Shown here: positions 6,470 through 12,703 of the stretch, one piece after another
Layout of the letters: the number at the start of each line of letters is the position of its first letter
Position numbering within the stretch: the stretch's first letter is position 1
DNA from: Clostridiales bacterium
Lineage (GTDB): Bacteria; Bacillota; Clostridia; Oscillospirales; Oscillospiraceae
Reading direction: 5' to 3'
Assembly: GCA_004555705.1 (NCBI GenBank)
Contig: SFHI01000037.1
Coordinates: 1-12,703 of the forward strand
DNA length: 12,703 nucleotides
Program-made: the position numbers and the translations under genes
The notes under the pieces: generated by a model
Databases searched by the model: none
Told to the model about the DNA's origin: nothing
What the model saw: the letters and a program-made list of their open reading frames with translations, nothing else

Positions 6470-8248
6470 TCAGGCGAACTGGCTGGCATAGAGCTGGTAA
6501 TAGAAGCCCTTTTGCTGCATCAGGGTTTCGTGGGTGCCCTGCTCGATCACGTCTCCGTGGTTCACCACCAGAATCTTGTCGGCGTTCTGGATGGTGGAAA
6601 GCCGGTGGGCGATGACGAAGGAGGTCTTGCCGCGCATCAGGTTGCGCATGGCCTTCTGCACCTGGCGCTCGGTATTGGTGTCCACGTTGCTGGTGGCCTC
6701 GTCCAGAATCAGCATATCCGTATTGTACAGCATGGCCCGGGCGATGGTCAGCAGCTGCTTCTGGTCCTTGGAGATGTTGCCGCCGTCCTCGCTGATCACC
6801 GTGTCGTAGCCGTCCGGCAGGCGCATGATGTAGTTGTGGATGCAGGCCGCCTTGGCCGCGGCGATGACCTCCTCCCGGGTGGCCCCTTCTTTTCCGTAGG
6901 CGATGTTTTCGAAGATGGTGCCCTGGAACAGCCAGGTGTCCTGCAGCACCATGGCATAGTTCCGGCGGAGGGAGGCCATGGTGTATTCCCGGTTCTCCCT
7001 GCCGTCCACCCGGATGCAGCCGCTGTCCGGGTCATAGAACCGCATAAGCAGGTTGATGATGGTGGTTTTTCCCGCGCCGGTGGGCCCCACGATGGCCACG
7101 GTCTGGCCAGGCTCGGCCTTCATGTTCAGCTCGTGCAGGATGGTCTTTCCCGGCACATAGCCGAAGCTCACATTCTCGGCCTCCACCTGGCCCCGGCAGC
7201 CCGACAGCTCCACGGCCCCGTAGATGTCCTTGGCCTCCTCCGGCTCGTCCAGCAGATGGAACACCCGCTCCGAAGCCGCCAGGGCGCTGAAGATTTCATT
7301 GATGATGTTGGCAATTTCGTTGATGGGGCCGTTGAATTTCCGGCAGTACAGCACGAAGCTGGAAATCTGCCCCAGATTGACGGTTCCCCTCAGGTACAGC
7401 ATAGCGCCCCCCAGACCGATGGCGGAAAGGCCGATGTTGTTGATGAACCCGATGGTGGGCCCCGTGATCATGCCCAGACCGTCGGCGTTCCGGTAGGCCT
7501 CCGCAGCGCCCCGGTTGATGGCGCTGAAGCTTTCGCACACATCGTCCTCCCGGGCGTAGGCCAGGATGGTTTTCTGCCCGGTGAACATCTCCTCCGTGAA
7601 GCCGTTCATCTTGCCGTAGGCCGCGCTGCGCTTGGAATACAGGGGCCGGGTTTTCCGGCTCATGTAGCGGGTAAAAAACAGCGCCAGGGGCAATGTGAAC
7701 ACCATGCACGCCACCAGCGGGATGGAAACCGTGCACATCATGATGAAGCTGCCCACCACTGTCACCAGGCTGGTCAGGATGGAAACCAGGTCCGTGGACA
7801 GGCTGGTGCACACCACATCAATATCATAGCTGACCCGGCTCATAATGTCTCCGGCCTGGTTCCGGTCAAAATATCCCACGGGCAGGGCCATGAGCTTGTT
7901 GAACACATCCCTGCGCATATTCTCCGCCACCCGGCGGCTGACCCGGGTCATGCCGAAATTGACGAAGAAATTCACAATGTTGCTGCCCACATAGGCCACC
8001 AGCATCAGAAGCGCGTAGTGCCTGACAAGGGCTATGTCCACATTTCCCCGGCCCGCGCTGGCCGCGTTGATGGCCTTTCCGGAAAAATTCGGACCCAAAA
8101 GGTTTCCGATATTGCTGATAAAAGAGCAGATCAGCAGGAGCAGCACCAGATAGCGGAATTGGGCCAGATATCCCACGATCCGCCGCAGTGCGCCTTTCGC
8201 GTTTTTGGGGCGCTGCTTAACGCCGCCCCGGTCTCCAGGACCCGGCAT
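6470..8248 (-). CDS. ABC exporter half-transporter, catalytic-site Walker B partner
   Basis: A 592-residue fusion of a six-helix exporter membrane domain (about 32-330) and an ATPase domain (about 355-592). Motifs: Walker A GPTGAGKT at 388-395, Q-loop Gln436, Walker B LILDE with catalytic Glu517, switch His548 in IAHRLST. The signature is ISKDQ at 492-496 instead of LSGGQ, a degenerate form. With its neighbour it makes one consensus ATP site (its own Walker B plus the partner's LSGGQ) and one degenerate site, as in heterodimeric exporters such as BmrCD, TmrAB or TM287/288. I chose the ATG at 8248 because AAGGAGGG lies just before it; an upstream in-frame ATG at 8353 would lie inside the preceding gene. 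It follows that gene by 14 nt. Probable role: efflux of drugs or other lipophilic compounds; the substrate is unknown. Confidence 0.93.
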   Translation of the reverse strand: MPGPGDRGGVKQRPKNAKGALRRIVGYLAQFRYLVLLLLICSFISNIGNLLGPNFSGKAINAASAGRGNVDIALVRHYALLMLVAYVGSNIVNFFVNFGMTRVSRRVAENMRRDVFNKLMALPVGYFDRNQAGDIMSRVSYDIDVVCTSLSTDLVSILTSLVTVVGSFIMMCTVSIPLVACMVFTLPLALFFTRYMSRKTRPLYSKRSAAYGKMNGFTEEMFTGQKTILAYAREDDVCESFSAINRGAAEAYRNADGLGMITGPTIGFINNIGLSAIGLGGAMLYLRGTVNLGQISSFVLYCRKFNGPINEIANIINEIFSALAASERVFHLLDEPEEAKDIYGAVELSGCRGQVEAENVSFGYVPGKTILHELNMKAEPGQTVAIVGPTGAGKTTIINLLMRFYDPDSGCIRVDGRENREYTMASLRRNYAMVLQDTWLFQGTIFENIAYGKEGATREEVIAAAKAACIHNYIMRLPDGYDTVISEDGGNISKDQKQLLTIARAMLYNTDMLILDEATSNVDTNTERQVQKAMRNLMRGKTSFVIAHRLSTIQNADKILVVNHGDVIEQGTHETLMQQKGFYYQLYASQFA

Positions 8249-8262
8249 TGTAGTTCCCTCCT

Positions 8263-10002
8263 TCAGACCATGGCGCCCATCTGCGCCTGGTAGATTTCCC
8301 GATAGGCAGGGCAGCTTTCCAGGAGTTCCCGGTGGCTGCCGTAGCCAATGCACTTTCCGTTGTCCATCACCAGAATATGGGTCAGCCCCATGACGCTGCT
8401 GACACGCTGGGCGATGAGGATCAGCGTGGAGTCCCCATGGTTTAGCTGGATGGCCCCCCGCATGGCGGCGTCGGTTTTGTAGTCCAGGGCGCTGGAGCTG
8501 TCGTCCAGAACCAGAATTTCCGGATTCGCCGCCAGGGCCCGCGCCACCAGAATCCGCTGCTTCTGACCGCCGGACAGGTTGGCGCCCCGGATGTCCGCGG
8601 AATAGTCCAGTCCCTGCTCCAGGGAGCGGATGAACTCCCCGGCCATGGCATCCTCCGCCGCTTTGGTCTCCGCTTCCGCAGCCAGCTCCCGGCCGAAGCG
8701 GATGTTTTCCCGCAGGGTGTCCTGGAAAATCATGTCATTCTGGAAGGCCACACCGAACTTCCTGTGCAGCTCGTCCTTGGGGTAGGTCCGCACATCCCGC
8801 CCGCATACAAAGACGGCGCCGGAATCCGCGTCGTAGAAATTCATCAGAAGATTGATGATGGTGGTTTTTCCGCAGCCGGTGGGGCCGATGATGCCCAGAC
8901 TTTCGCCCTTGCGGACGGCGAAGCTGATGTCGTCCAGGGCCTTCTCCCGGGCGGTGCCTGCCAGACCGGTACGGCCGTAGTTGAAGCAGACGTGCTCGAA
9001 CCGCAGGAATTCGTCACCCTGGGGCTTCGGCGCGGCATCCAGGGAAAGCACCTTCTGATCCGTGTCCATGGCCAGTACCTCCTGAATCCGGTCGGCGCTG
9101 GCGCTGGCCTTGCTCAGGGAGAGGAAAATCCGGTTCAGACCCATGACGCCCTGGGTGATCATGTTGAAGTAGGTAAGGAACGCCAGTATCACACCGGGCT
9201 CCGACAGCCCCTCATTGACCCGGCTGGCGCCGATGAGCACCACCAGCGTCAGACCGATGTTCAGGCAGGTCTGCATGAAGGGACCGGGAATTGCCATCAC
9301 CGTTCCCGCGGCAATATCGCACTGGGCCATCTCGTGGTTGGCGGCGGCGAACCGCCTTTTCTCGTATTCCGTCTTGCTCAGGGCCTTGACCACCCGGATG
9401 CCGGTGATGTTCTCCCGCATGATCCGCACCACGCTGTCCAGCTTTTTCTGCACGGTCTGGAACATGGGGATGCCCCGGTAGGAGACGAAGATCGTCACCG
9501 CAATGAGCAGGGGCAGCATGACGATCAGAATGAGGGACAGCCGCAGGTCCATGAGCATGGTCATGAGCAGACCGCCCAGCAGCATCATCGGGGCCCGGAC
9601 GCAGAGACTCTGCAGCTGCTGAACGGCGGACTGCACATTGTAGCTGTCGCTGGTCATACGGCTGATCAGGCTGGGCAGACCCACCGTATCGAACTGGTCT
9701 CCCGTGAGGTTGATGGTTTTCTGAAACAGCTTCTGACGAATGTCATAGCTGATCCGGTGGGCGTTCTGGATGGCCCAGCGGTTGGCATAAATGCTGAACA
9801 GCCAGGCGCAGACCGCCGCGGCGAACATCAGGCTGCCCCACAGGAAAACCTGGGACAGAATTCCGGCCGGAACCACCGTGTCGATGATGTGCTCCAGAAT
9901 ATAGGGCAGCGTCAGCTCGCTGATGGTGCCCAGCAGCTTCAGGAAGATGGCCAGAATCACGCCGGAAAGGTATTTGCGCATATTTTCAAACAGGAATTTC
10001 AT
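8263..10002 (-). CDS. ABC exporter half-transporter, degenerate-site partner
   Basis: A 579-residue half-transporter. The membrane domain spans about 12-300 (helices near 15-40, 52-72, 135-153, 155-175, 243-262, 270-290) and the ATPase domain about 333-579. Motifs: Walker A GPTGCGKT at 373-380, Q-loop Gln421, canonical signature LSGGQ at 476-480. The catalytic Glu after Walker B is Asp501 (ILVLDDSSS) and the switch His is Gln532 (LIAQRVSS). Both substitutions mark the non-hydrolysing site of asymmetric heterodimeric exporters and complement the degenerate signature of the next gene. The ATG overlaps the regulator's stop (ATGA), so translation is coupled; GGGAGG lies 9 nt upstream. Confidence 0.93.
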   Translation of the reverse strand: MKFLFENMRKYLSGVILAIFLKLLGTISELTLPYILEHIIDTVVPAGILSQVFLWGSLMFAAAVCAWLFSIYANRWAIQNAHRISYDIRQKLFQKTINLTGDQFDTVGLPSLISRMTSDSYNVQSAVQQLQSLCVRAPMMLLGGLLMTMLMDLRLSLILIVMLPLLIAVTIFVSYRGIPMFQTVQKKLDSVVRIMRENITGIRVVKALSKTEYEKRRFAAANHEMAQCDIAAGTVMAIPGPFMQTCLNIGLTLVVLIGASRVNEGLSEPGVILAFLTYFNMITQGVMGLNRIFLSLSKASASADRIQEVLAMDTDQKVLSLDAAPKPQGDEFLRFEHVCFNYGRTGLAGTAREKALDDISFAVRKGESLGIIGPTGCGKTTIINLLMNFYDADSGAVFVCGRDVRTYPKDELHRKFGVAFQNDMIFQDTLRENIRFGRELAAEAETKAAEDAMAGEFIRSLEQGLDYSADIRGANLSGGQKQRILVARALAANPEILVLDDSSSALDYKTDAAMRGAIQLNHGDSTLILIAQRVSSVMGLTHILVMDNGKCIGYGSHRELLESCPAYREIYQAQMGAMV

Positions 10003-10445
10003 TGCTTTGTGCCTCCCTGGTCACTGATGAGGCCGATGGCGTTGCGGTAAAGAAGCTCCGACAGCCGGGTAAGCTCCTGCTGGTCCGCTTCGGACAGTCC
10101 CAGCAGAAGCGCCGCCGTAAAGGTTTCGTAGGACGCGTGGATTCTGGGGTAAATTGCCAGCGCCGCCTGGGTGGGGAAAATGCAGCGGGCCCGCCCGTCC
10201 TCCGGGGAAACCTGCCTGTCCACATAGCCCAGCTTCTCCAGCTTGACCAGGTGGTGGGCCACCGTGGTCTTGTCCAGGCAGAGCGCCTCCGCGTATCCGT
10301 CCTGGCTTTTCCCGGGATGCCGGCAGACGCAGCTGATCAGCAGCTGCTGTACCGGTGTGGTGTCCGTGTCCCGCAGCTGCTGCCTTCGAAAGGTCTGGAA
10401 ACATCTTTCAATCCGCAAAATATTGTTCAGTGCCTTATTACGCAT
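9999..10445 (-). CDS. MarR-family transcriptional regulator
   Basis: A 148-residue winged-helix DNA-binding protein, the first gene of the exporter operon. The helix-turn-helix lies at about 47-75 (KSQDGYAEALCLDKTTVAHHLVKL) and the wing at 77-94, with the DGR motif (83-85) typical of MarR proteins. Flanking helices (about 5-25 and 118-140) would form the dimer interface. The ATG at 10445 is chosen over one at 10478 because AAGGAGGGA lies just upstream and the earlier start would fall inside the promoter. A palindromic site overlaps the promoter, so it probably represses its own operon and is released by a ligand, as in many MarR-exporter pairs. The ligand is unknown. Confidence 0.9.
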   Translation of the reverse strand: MRNKALNNILRIERCFQTFRRQQLRDTDTTPVQQLLISCVCRHPGKSQDGYAEALCLDKTTVAHHLVKLEKLGYVDRQVSPEDGRARCIFPTQAALAIYPRIHASYETFTAALLLGLSEADQQELTRLSELLYRNAIGLISDQGGTKQ

Positions 10446-10468
10446 GTTCGTCCCTCCTTGTTGTGTAT

Positions 10469-10500
10469 AGAATAGCACAACTTAGTTGTAAATTGCAACT
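10469..10500 (-). promoter_or_regulatory. Promoter and putative MarR operator of the exporter operon
   Basis: On the minus strand TTGCAA (10498-10493) and the extended -10 TGC-TATTCT (hexamer 10474-10469) are 18 nt apart, with transcription predicted to begin at about 10462, just before the ribosome binding site. Two overlapping palindromes cover the promoter: AGTTGTAAATTGCAACT (10484-10500; 5-bp arms plus inner symmetry) and a perfect ACAACTTAGTTGT (10477-10489), sharing the AGTTGT half-site. Their position between -35 and -10 fits repression by the MarR protein encoded immediately downstream. An alternative -35/-10 pair, TTTACA/TATACA with a 17-nt spacer, would place the start inside the ribosome binding site. 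Confidence 0.7.
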
Positions 10501-10531
10501 ATTTTTCGACGCCTTTTCCACCAACCTGATT

Positions 10532-10566
10532 CCCGGTAAACCGGGAGGCATTTCCGGTAACCTCCC
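10532..10566. repeat. Mutually exclusive small hairpins
   Basis: CCCGGTAAACCGGG (10532-10545) is self-complementary, and GGGAGG (10543-10548) can instead pair with CCTCCC (10561-10566). There is no U-tract on either side, and the flanking genes diverge from here, so a terminator is not expected. The rest of 10501-10606 shows nothing recognisable. Confidence 0.3.
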
Positions 10567-10606
10567 AGGGGAACTTTTATTGAATCAAAGGAAACGGTAA
10601 TGCGAT

Positions 10607-10766
10607 AAATTGTTGTTTACAGCAATATCACCGTAGGGGCGGATATTATCCGCCCGAAACGTTCCGTATTTTGAGCATTTCCGTTAAAACGGATTGCTTT
10701 TGTAGACGAAAGGTCACGGGCGGATAATATCCGCCCCTACGATAACGAATCGCTAAACAACAATTT
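10607..10766. repeat. 160-bp MITE-like palindromic element
   Basis: A perfect 25-bp inverted repeat (10632-10656 and 10717-10741), each arm itself containing the near-palindrome GGGCGGATATTATCCGCCC, is nested within perfect 13-bp outer ends AAATTGTTGTTTA (10607-10619) and its complement (10754-10766). The two spacers between inner and outer repeats are both 12 nt, so the element is symmetrical around a 60-nt centre. It has no open frame of note. The structure is like a non-autonomous transposable or intergenic palindromic element. No target-site duplication could be confirmed. Confidence 0.75.
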
Positions 10767-10822
10767 TCCTGGCTGCTGTGTTCTGTCGGCGAAATAGCGG
10801 GAGAAAAAATGGAATTCTGTCT

Positions 10823-10851
10823 TGCGCGGCGGTGTGTGGGACTGCTATAAT
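10823..10851 (+). promoter_or_regulatory. Promoter of the AraC-GH39 remnant
   Basis: TTGCGC (10823-10828), a 17-nt spacer and TATAAT (10846-10851) preceded by TGC form an extended -10 promoter. A GAGGAG at 10865-10870 follows, 8 nt before the ATG at 10879. The promoter and ribosome binding site look intact although the gene is broken, so gene decay may be recent. Confidence 0.75.
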
Positions 10852-10878
10852 GAAAAAAACATCTGAGGAGCTGTGCGG

Positions 10879-11259
10879 ATGGAAGAATTACGCCTGGAGC
10901 AGTTCTGGTTTACACTGCTGCATCATCATGAAACCCGGGAGCTGTGGCACCCGGAGTTGGAGGTGGTTTTCCTCCTGCAGGGAACAGGACGGGTTTATTT
11001 CCCGGACCTGGACACTGCCTACACCCTCCGGGAAAGGGATATTTTCGCGGTAAACAGCTTTGAAATACAGGATTTCGAATTGGATGAGAATTCCGCCGCT
11101 CTGTCCTTTTCCATCACGCTGGGATTCATCGGGGATGTTGCGCCCGAATTGCTGAAATACAAGGTCAACTGCCGCTCTTTCCTGTACACGGAGGAGAGGC
11201 AGTCGACCTTTGACGTGCTGCGGCGGGACCTGGCCCGGGCTTTTCAGACGCTGAATTAA
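10879..11259 (+). pseudogene. AraC-GH39 remnant, part 1: N-terminal cupin sensor domain
   Basis: A 126-residue open stretch starting MEELRLEQFWFTLLHHHETRE, with GAGGAG 8 nt upstream. It has the pattern of the AraC-family sugar-sensing cupin: HHHETRELWHPELEVVFLLQG (15-35), then RVYFPDLDTAYTLRERDIFAVNS (38-60). It ends at a TAA (11257-11259), but the same reading frame continues straight through into linker and helix-turn-helix sequence, so the stop is an internal nonsense codon rather than a natural end. Alone it lacks a DNA-binding domain. A sequencing error at this base cannot be excluded. Confidence 0.75.
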
Positions 11260-11805
11260 AAGGAGCGTTCCGGTGCCGCCTATTCCAAGAGCAGCGCTGC
11301 AGCCATTGTGGAGGACCTGAGCCGCTGCTTCCTGGATGACAGCCAGCCGGTGGAGAGCGGCCGGGTTCAGGAGACGCTGAAAAATGTCACCCAATACATC
11401 CAGACCCATTACCGGGAGCGGATCACCCTGGAGGAGCTGGCGAAGCAAACGTTCCTGAGCAAGACCTATCTCTCCCGGTGTTTTTCCCGCTATCTGGGCG
11501 TTTCCTTTACCGGCTATGTGGAATTGCTGCGTCTTTCTAATGCTGTCCGCCTGCTGGCGGGGCAGGGGACCCTGGCGCAGATCGCGGAGGAAAGCGGCTT
11601 CCCCAATGTCAACGCCATGATTCAGGCGTTCAAACGGTACCGGGGGGTCACCCCCGGCGAATACAGGCGCGGCCTGATCCCCGGCGGGAAAGCCGATTCC
11701 CGCGGGGAGTTGCCGGAAGAGGGCAGCGGCGTGTTCGGCACGCTGCTCGGCTATGCCTCAGCCGGTGCTGCGGAGCTTCCGGTGACGGAACAGGTTCGGG
11801 AATGA
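11260..11805 (+). pseudogene. AraC-GH39 remnant, part 2: helix-turn-helix domain
   Basis: Same frame as part 1, directly after the TAA. The linker is followed at 11377-11673 by a complete AraC double helix-turn-helix: VTQYIQTHYRERITLEELAK, SKTYLSRCFSRYLG, LAQIAEESGFPN, YRGVTPGEYR. The only start-like codons are a GTG at 11308, without a ribosome binding site, and nothing better. The frame ends at a TGA (11803-11805) within sequence resembling the lead-in to a GH39 domain (GVFGTLLGYASAG, then PVTEQVRE), and the next part resumes in another frame. If expressed from an internal start, it would be a DNA-binding domain without a sensor. Confidence 0.75.
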
Positions 11806-12536
11806 CGGTGGACGCCGCCGGGAAAAAGGAGCCCCATATGCCCCTGATTGTGGAGGAATGGAGCAACAATATCTGGCAGCGGGACCTGTGCAACGATACC
11901 TGCTACAAATCCGCCTACCTTTTTAAAAACATTCTGGAAAACAACCAGGCCTTAAGCGCCATGGGCTACTTTGCCCTCAATGACCGTCTGGATGAGGTGC
12001 CGCCCTCCGCGGAGACCTTCCACGGCGGCTTCGGGCTGTTTACCCGGGACGACATTCCCCAAAGCGCCTGTCTGGCCCTGGAGCTGCTGGCCCGGATGGG
12101 GGACAGATTACTGCAGCAGGGTGAGGGATACCTGGTGTCCCAGCGTGGGGAGGAGCTTCAGATATTCCTGTATCACTACAGCCACTACGACCTTCTGTAC
12201 CGCTACCGCCATGTGGCGAACATGACCAGAACCAACCGGGATCAGGTGTTTGTGCACCGGGAGTCCAGGGCATATTACATCCGGCTCAAGAACCTGAGGG
12301 AGGGCTCGTATCAGGTCTGCCGTTACGGCATTACCCGGTCCGGAGGCAGCAGCTATGATGAATGGGTGCGCTTCGGCGCCCCCAGCCCCCTGAACCGGGA
12401 GGAGCGGGAGCGGCTTTGCCGGCTGGCCTGTCCCCAGTACCGCAGGGAACGGATGCAGACGGCAGGCGGAGAACTGCACCTCCGGATCAGCCTGGAACCC
12501 CAGGATGTTTGCCTGATCCGGATCAGAAATACATAA
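11802..12536 (+). pseudogene. AraC-GH39 remnant, part 3: C-terminal half of a GH39 glycoside hydrolase
   Basis: Up to 244 residues in a frame shifted from part 2. The first residues, TVDAAGKKEPH, resemble the first strand of a GH39 domain. Then MPLIVEEWSNNIWQRDLCND follows at once; this is the second half of the barrel, with the presumed nucleophile Glu19 in EEW. NDTCYKSAYLFKNILEN, FHGGFGLFTRDDIPQSA and the C-terminal beta domain follow to a natural end. The barrel half with the acid/base Glu (about 250-300 residues in relatives) is missing, so it cannot be an active beta-xylosidase-type enzyme. An ATG at 11838 has a good AAAAAGGAG 6 nt upstream and could initiate a 232-residue fragment. Confidence 0.78.
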
Positions 12537-12557
12537 AATGCTTAACGGCCCGATTCG

Positions 12558-12583
12558 GCAAACCGATAAATTGTTGTTTACAG
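12558..12583 (+). repeat. Dispersed AAATTGTTGTTT-type repeat, copy at window end
   Basis: CGATAAATTGTTGTTTACAG (12564-12583) is identical to 10603-10622, and the 22 nt at 12558-12579 match 172-193 on the opposite strand with one difference. It lies 21 nt after the last stop codon of the GH39 remnant, so direct copies bracket the broken gene. The rest of 12537-12632 shows no gene and no convincing terminator. Confidence 0.6.
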
Positions 12584-12632
12584 TTTTCAAACACCTTACG
12601 TTGCTACCGTAGTAGATAGTCCCTCATAAAAC

Positions 12633-12661
12633 TTTACTTTATTGAACATTTATGGTATACT
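12633..12661 (+). promoter_or_regulatory. Promoter of the gene leaving the window
   Basis: TTTACT (12633-12638), 17 nt, then TATACT (12656-12661) preceded by TGG, an extended -10. AAAGGAG at 12674-12680 follows, 10 nt before the ATG at 12691. The AT-rich character contrasts with the preceding GC-rich genes. Confidence 0.75.
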
Positions 12662-12690
12662 AAAAGAAAAGGCAAAGGAGTGTACCAAAA

Positions 12691-12703
12691 ATGTTAAATA
12701 AAG
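12691..12703 (+). CDS. Start of an unidentified gene, cut by the window end
   Basis: Only the first four codons (MLNK) are visible, after a good promoter and an AAAGGAG ribosome binding site. Nothing can be said about the product. Confidence 0.6.

Noticed and set aside
621..10050. Very long open frames on the plus strand opposite the transporter genes (for example 621-1616, 4331-5755, 6392-8293, 8764-10050)
   Set aside because: They lie exactly antisense to genes with complete motif sets, have low-complexity His/Gly/Val/Gln-rich translations, no ribosome binding sites and no recognisable domains. They follow from the GC-rich third positions of the real genes.
11257..11259. Stop-codon recoding or readthrough in the AraC gene
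   Set aside because: The codon is TAA, not the TGA or TAG used for selenocysteine or pyrrolysine, and TAA ends other genes here (4124-4126, 12534-12536). With two further lesions in the same gene, decay is the simpler reading.
10603..12583. CRISPR-like or integron-like repeat array
   Set aside because: Only a few copies exist, at very unequal distances and in both orientations, with no cas or integrase gene in the window.

Overview
The window looks like chromosomal DNA from a GC-rich, low-redundancy Firmicute, most likely a gut Clostridia member of the Oscillospiraceae/Ruminococcaceae type. This is an inference from strong AGGAGG-type ribosome binding sites, GC-rich codon use, the gene families present, and short palindromic intergenic repeats of a kind I associate with that group. 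No rRNA, tRNA, CRISPR array or phage gene was seen.

Layout. (1) 1-271: no gene; an inverted-repeat element and one copy of a dispersed repeat. (2) 272-6378, minus strand: one operon, read right to left. It has a strong promoter (TTGACA-17-TAGAAT), a cobalamin (B12) riboswitch with a closed 10-bp P1 stem, a structured linker of about 210 nt and an intrinsic terminator just before the first ribosome binding site. Six genes follow: a lipoprotein solute-binding protein, two permeases, two ATPases (a complete Dpp/Opp/Nik-type importer) and a small cysteine-rich CGGC-domain protein. (3) 6436-10500, minus strand: a second operon with a MarR-family regulator and two ABC exporter half-transporters whose ATPase motifs are degenerate in complementary ways, as expected of an asymmetric heterodimer. 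A palindromic operator overlaps its promoter. (4) 10501-10878: no gene; hairpins, a 160-bp MITE-like element with a perfect 25-bp inverted repeat, and a plus-strand promoter. (5) 10879-12536, plus strand: a decayed gene for an AraC-type regulator fused to a GH39 glycoside hydrolase, broken by an in-frame stop, a frameshift and an apparent internal deletion. (6) 12537-12703: another dispersed repeat copy, a strong promoter and the first four codons of a new plus-strand gene.

How it works together. The most interesting unit is the B12-riboswitch operon. The regulatory RNA suggests that a peptide/nickel-type ABC importer and a putative metal-binding CGGC protein are turned down when cobalamin is plentiful. 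That points to uptake of cobalt, a cobalt chelate, a corrinoid or a precursor rather than generic peptides. The riboswitch and the gene families are read directly from the sequence; the substrate is inference. The MarR/exporter operon is probably a self-regulated drug or toxic-compound efflux system. The AraC-GH39 locus was probably once a carbohydrate-responsive gene and is now a remnant.
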